Origin: an uncultured Prevotella sp.
GTDB taxonomy: Bacteria > Bacteroidota > Bacteroidia > Bacteroidales > Bacteroidaceae
NCBI GenBank assembly: GCA_946998295.1
Contig: CAMPYS010000067.1
Location: forward strand, 1-6,367
Reading direction: 5' to 3'
DNA: 6,367 bases
Shown in pieces: positions 6,241-6,367 of the stretch (the first letter of the stretch is position 1; each line of letters begins with the position of its first letter). Below the pieces are notes generated by a model. The model was not told the origin of the DNA and ran no database searches. It saw only the letters and a list, made by a program, of their open reading frames with translations. Both the position numbers and the translations under genes were made by a program.

Positions 6241-6274
6241 CTTTGTGGGACAAACGGCAGTTTGTGTCACAAAG
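6241..6274. repeat. 34-bp interrupted palindrome
   Basis: CTTTGTG (6241-6247) pairs with CACAAAG (6268-6274), and ACAAAC (6250-6255) with GTTTGT (6260-6265). The intervening pair of bases is mismatched and the loop is GGCA (6256-6259). That gives 13 perfect pairs in two blocks. An alternative pairing, TGTGTC (6263-6268) with GACACA (6274-6279), would exclude part of the main stem, so the region could switch between two folds. Confidence 0.75.
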
Positions 6275-6325
6275 ACACACCTTGCTGATGTAGAAAATGG
6301 AATTATAAGCCCATGAGGGTGTGTC
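6274..6325. repeat. 8-bp inverted repeat spanning 52 bp
   Basis: GACACACC (6274-6281) and GGTGTGTC (6318-6325) are exact inverse copies, and the first directly adjoins the 34-bp palindrome. TGTGTC also occurs in direct orientation at 6263-6268 and 6320-6325. The shared core suggests repeated binding of one protein. Confidence 0.55.
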
Positions 6326-6367
6326 AAAATTGATACATCCTCTTTTTACTCTCCCTTTACCTTGTCT

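Larger units (their letters stand above)
6174..6367. other. Inverted-repeat-rich region upstream of mobA, possible oriT
   Basis: Three separate inverted repeats lie in this gene-free stretch. The main one is an interrupted palindrome at 6241-6274: CTTTGTG and ACAAAC pair with GTTTGT and CACAAAG around the loop GGCA. A second pairs GACACACC (6274-6281) with GGTGTGTC (6318-6325). A third is a TTCG-loop hairpin at 6196-6216. CCCCATTTGGGG (6222-6233) is a further short symmetric site. Clusters of inverted repeats just upstream of a mob gene are typical of transfer origins, and in CTnDOT-like elements this is also the gap from which other tra genes diverge. No nick site can be assigned from the sequence alone. 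Confidence 0.4.

Noticed and set aside
1..6367. CRISPR arrays, tRNA or rRNA genes and insertion sequences
   Set aside because: I saw no regularly spaced repeats, no tRNA-like fold, no rRNA sequence and no transposase or terminal inverted repeats in the window.

Overview
The window looks like Bacteroidales DNA (Bacteroides, Prevotella, Porphyromonas and relatives). Three things suggest this: a promoter of the Bacteroidetes type (TTTG, 20-bp spacer, TAATATTG), the SusC/TonB-receptor-style outer-membrane protein, and a MobA-type mobilization protein of the kind carried by CTnDOT-like conjugative elements. The species cannot be told from the sequence.

Layout from left to right. Positions 1-119 hold the C-terminal tail of an unrecognised plus-strand gene, followed by a foldable non-coding stretch. 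A promoter near 277-308 and a leader with two hairpins precede a 58-codon gene (411-587) that encodes a double-glycine-leader peptide. A strong intrinsic terminator (597-644) lies directly after it. Then come, all on the plus strand, a 775-aa TonB-receptor-like outer-membrane barrel (655-2982), a 737-aa peptidase-containing ABC transporter (PCAT, 3040-5253), and a 160-aa HlyD-like membrane protein that appears to lack the central coiled-coil hairpin (5255-5737). On the minus strand, ending 16 bp from that gene, is mobA (5754-6173). Its upstream region (6174-6367) is dense in inverted repeats and may contain oriT.

The four plus-strand genes read as a complete secretion cassette for one small peptide. 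The PCAT would cleave the GG leader and pump the mature peptide across the inner membrane. The short HlyD-like protein would be the periplasmic partner. The large barrel is the only outer-membrane component encoded; no TolC is present. The predicted mature peptide is unusual for a bacteriocin: about 38 residues, rich in Thr, no Cys and no aromatic residues, slightly acidic, and built of two similar 13-residue units each with a DGS turn.

Base composition changes sharply inside the transporter gene, at about position 3361, which is the codon of the presumed catalytic Asp of the peptidase domain. Everything from the peptide gene to the peptidase domain is AT-rich, and the rest is clearly more GC-rich. 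This suggests a modular cassette in which peptide, barrel and leader peptidase were exchanged together in front of a resident transporter body. The cassette sits next to mobA, where a relaxase gene would normally be expected, so it is probably cargo of a conjugative or mobilizable element.
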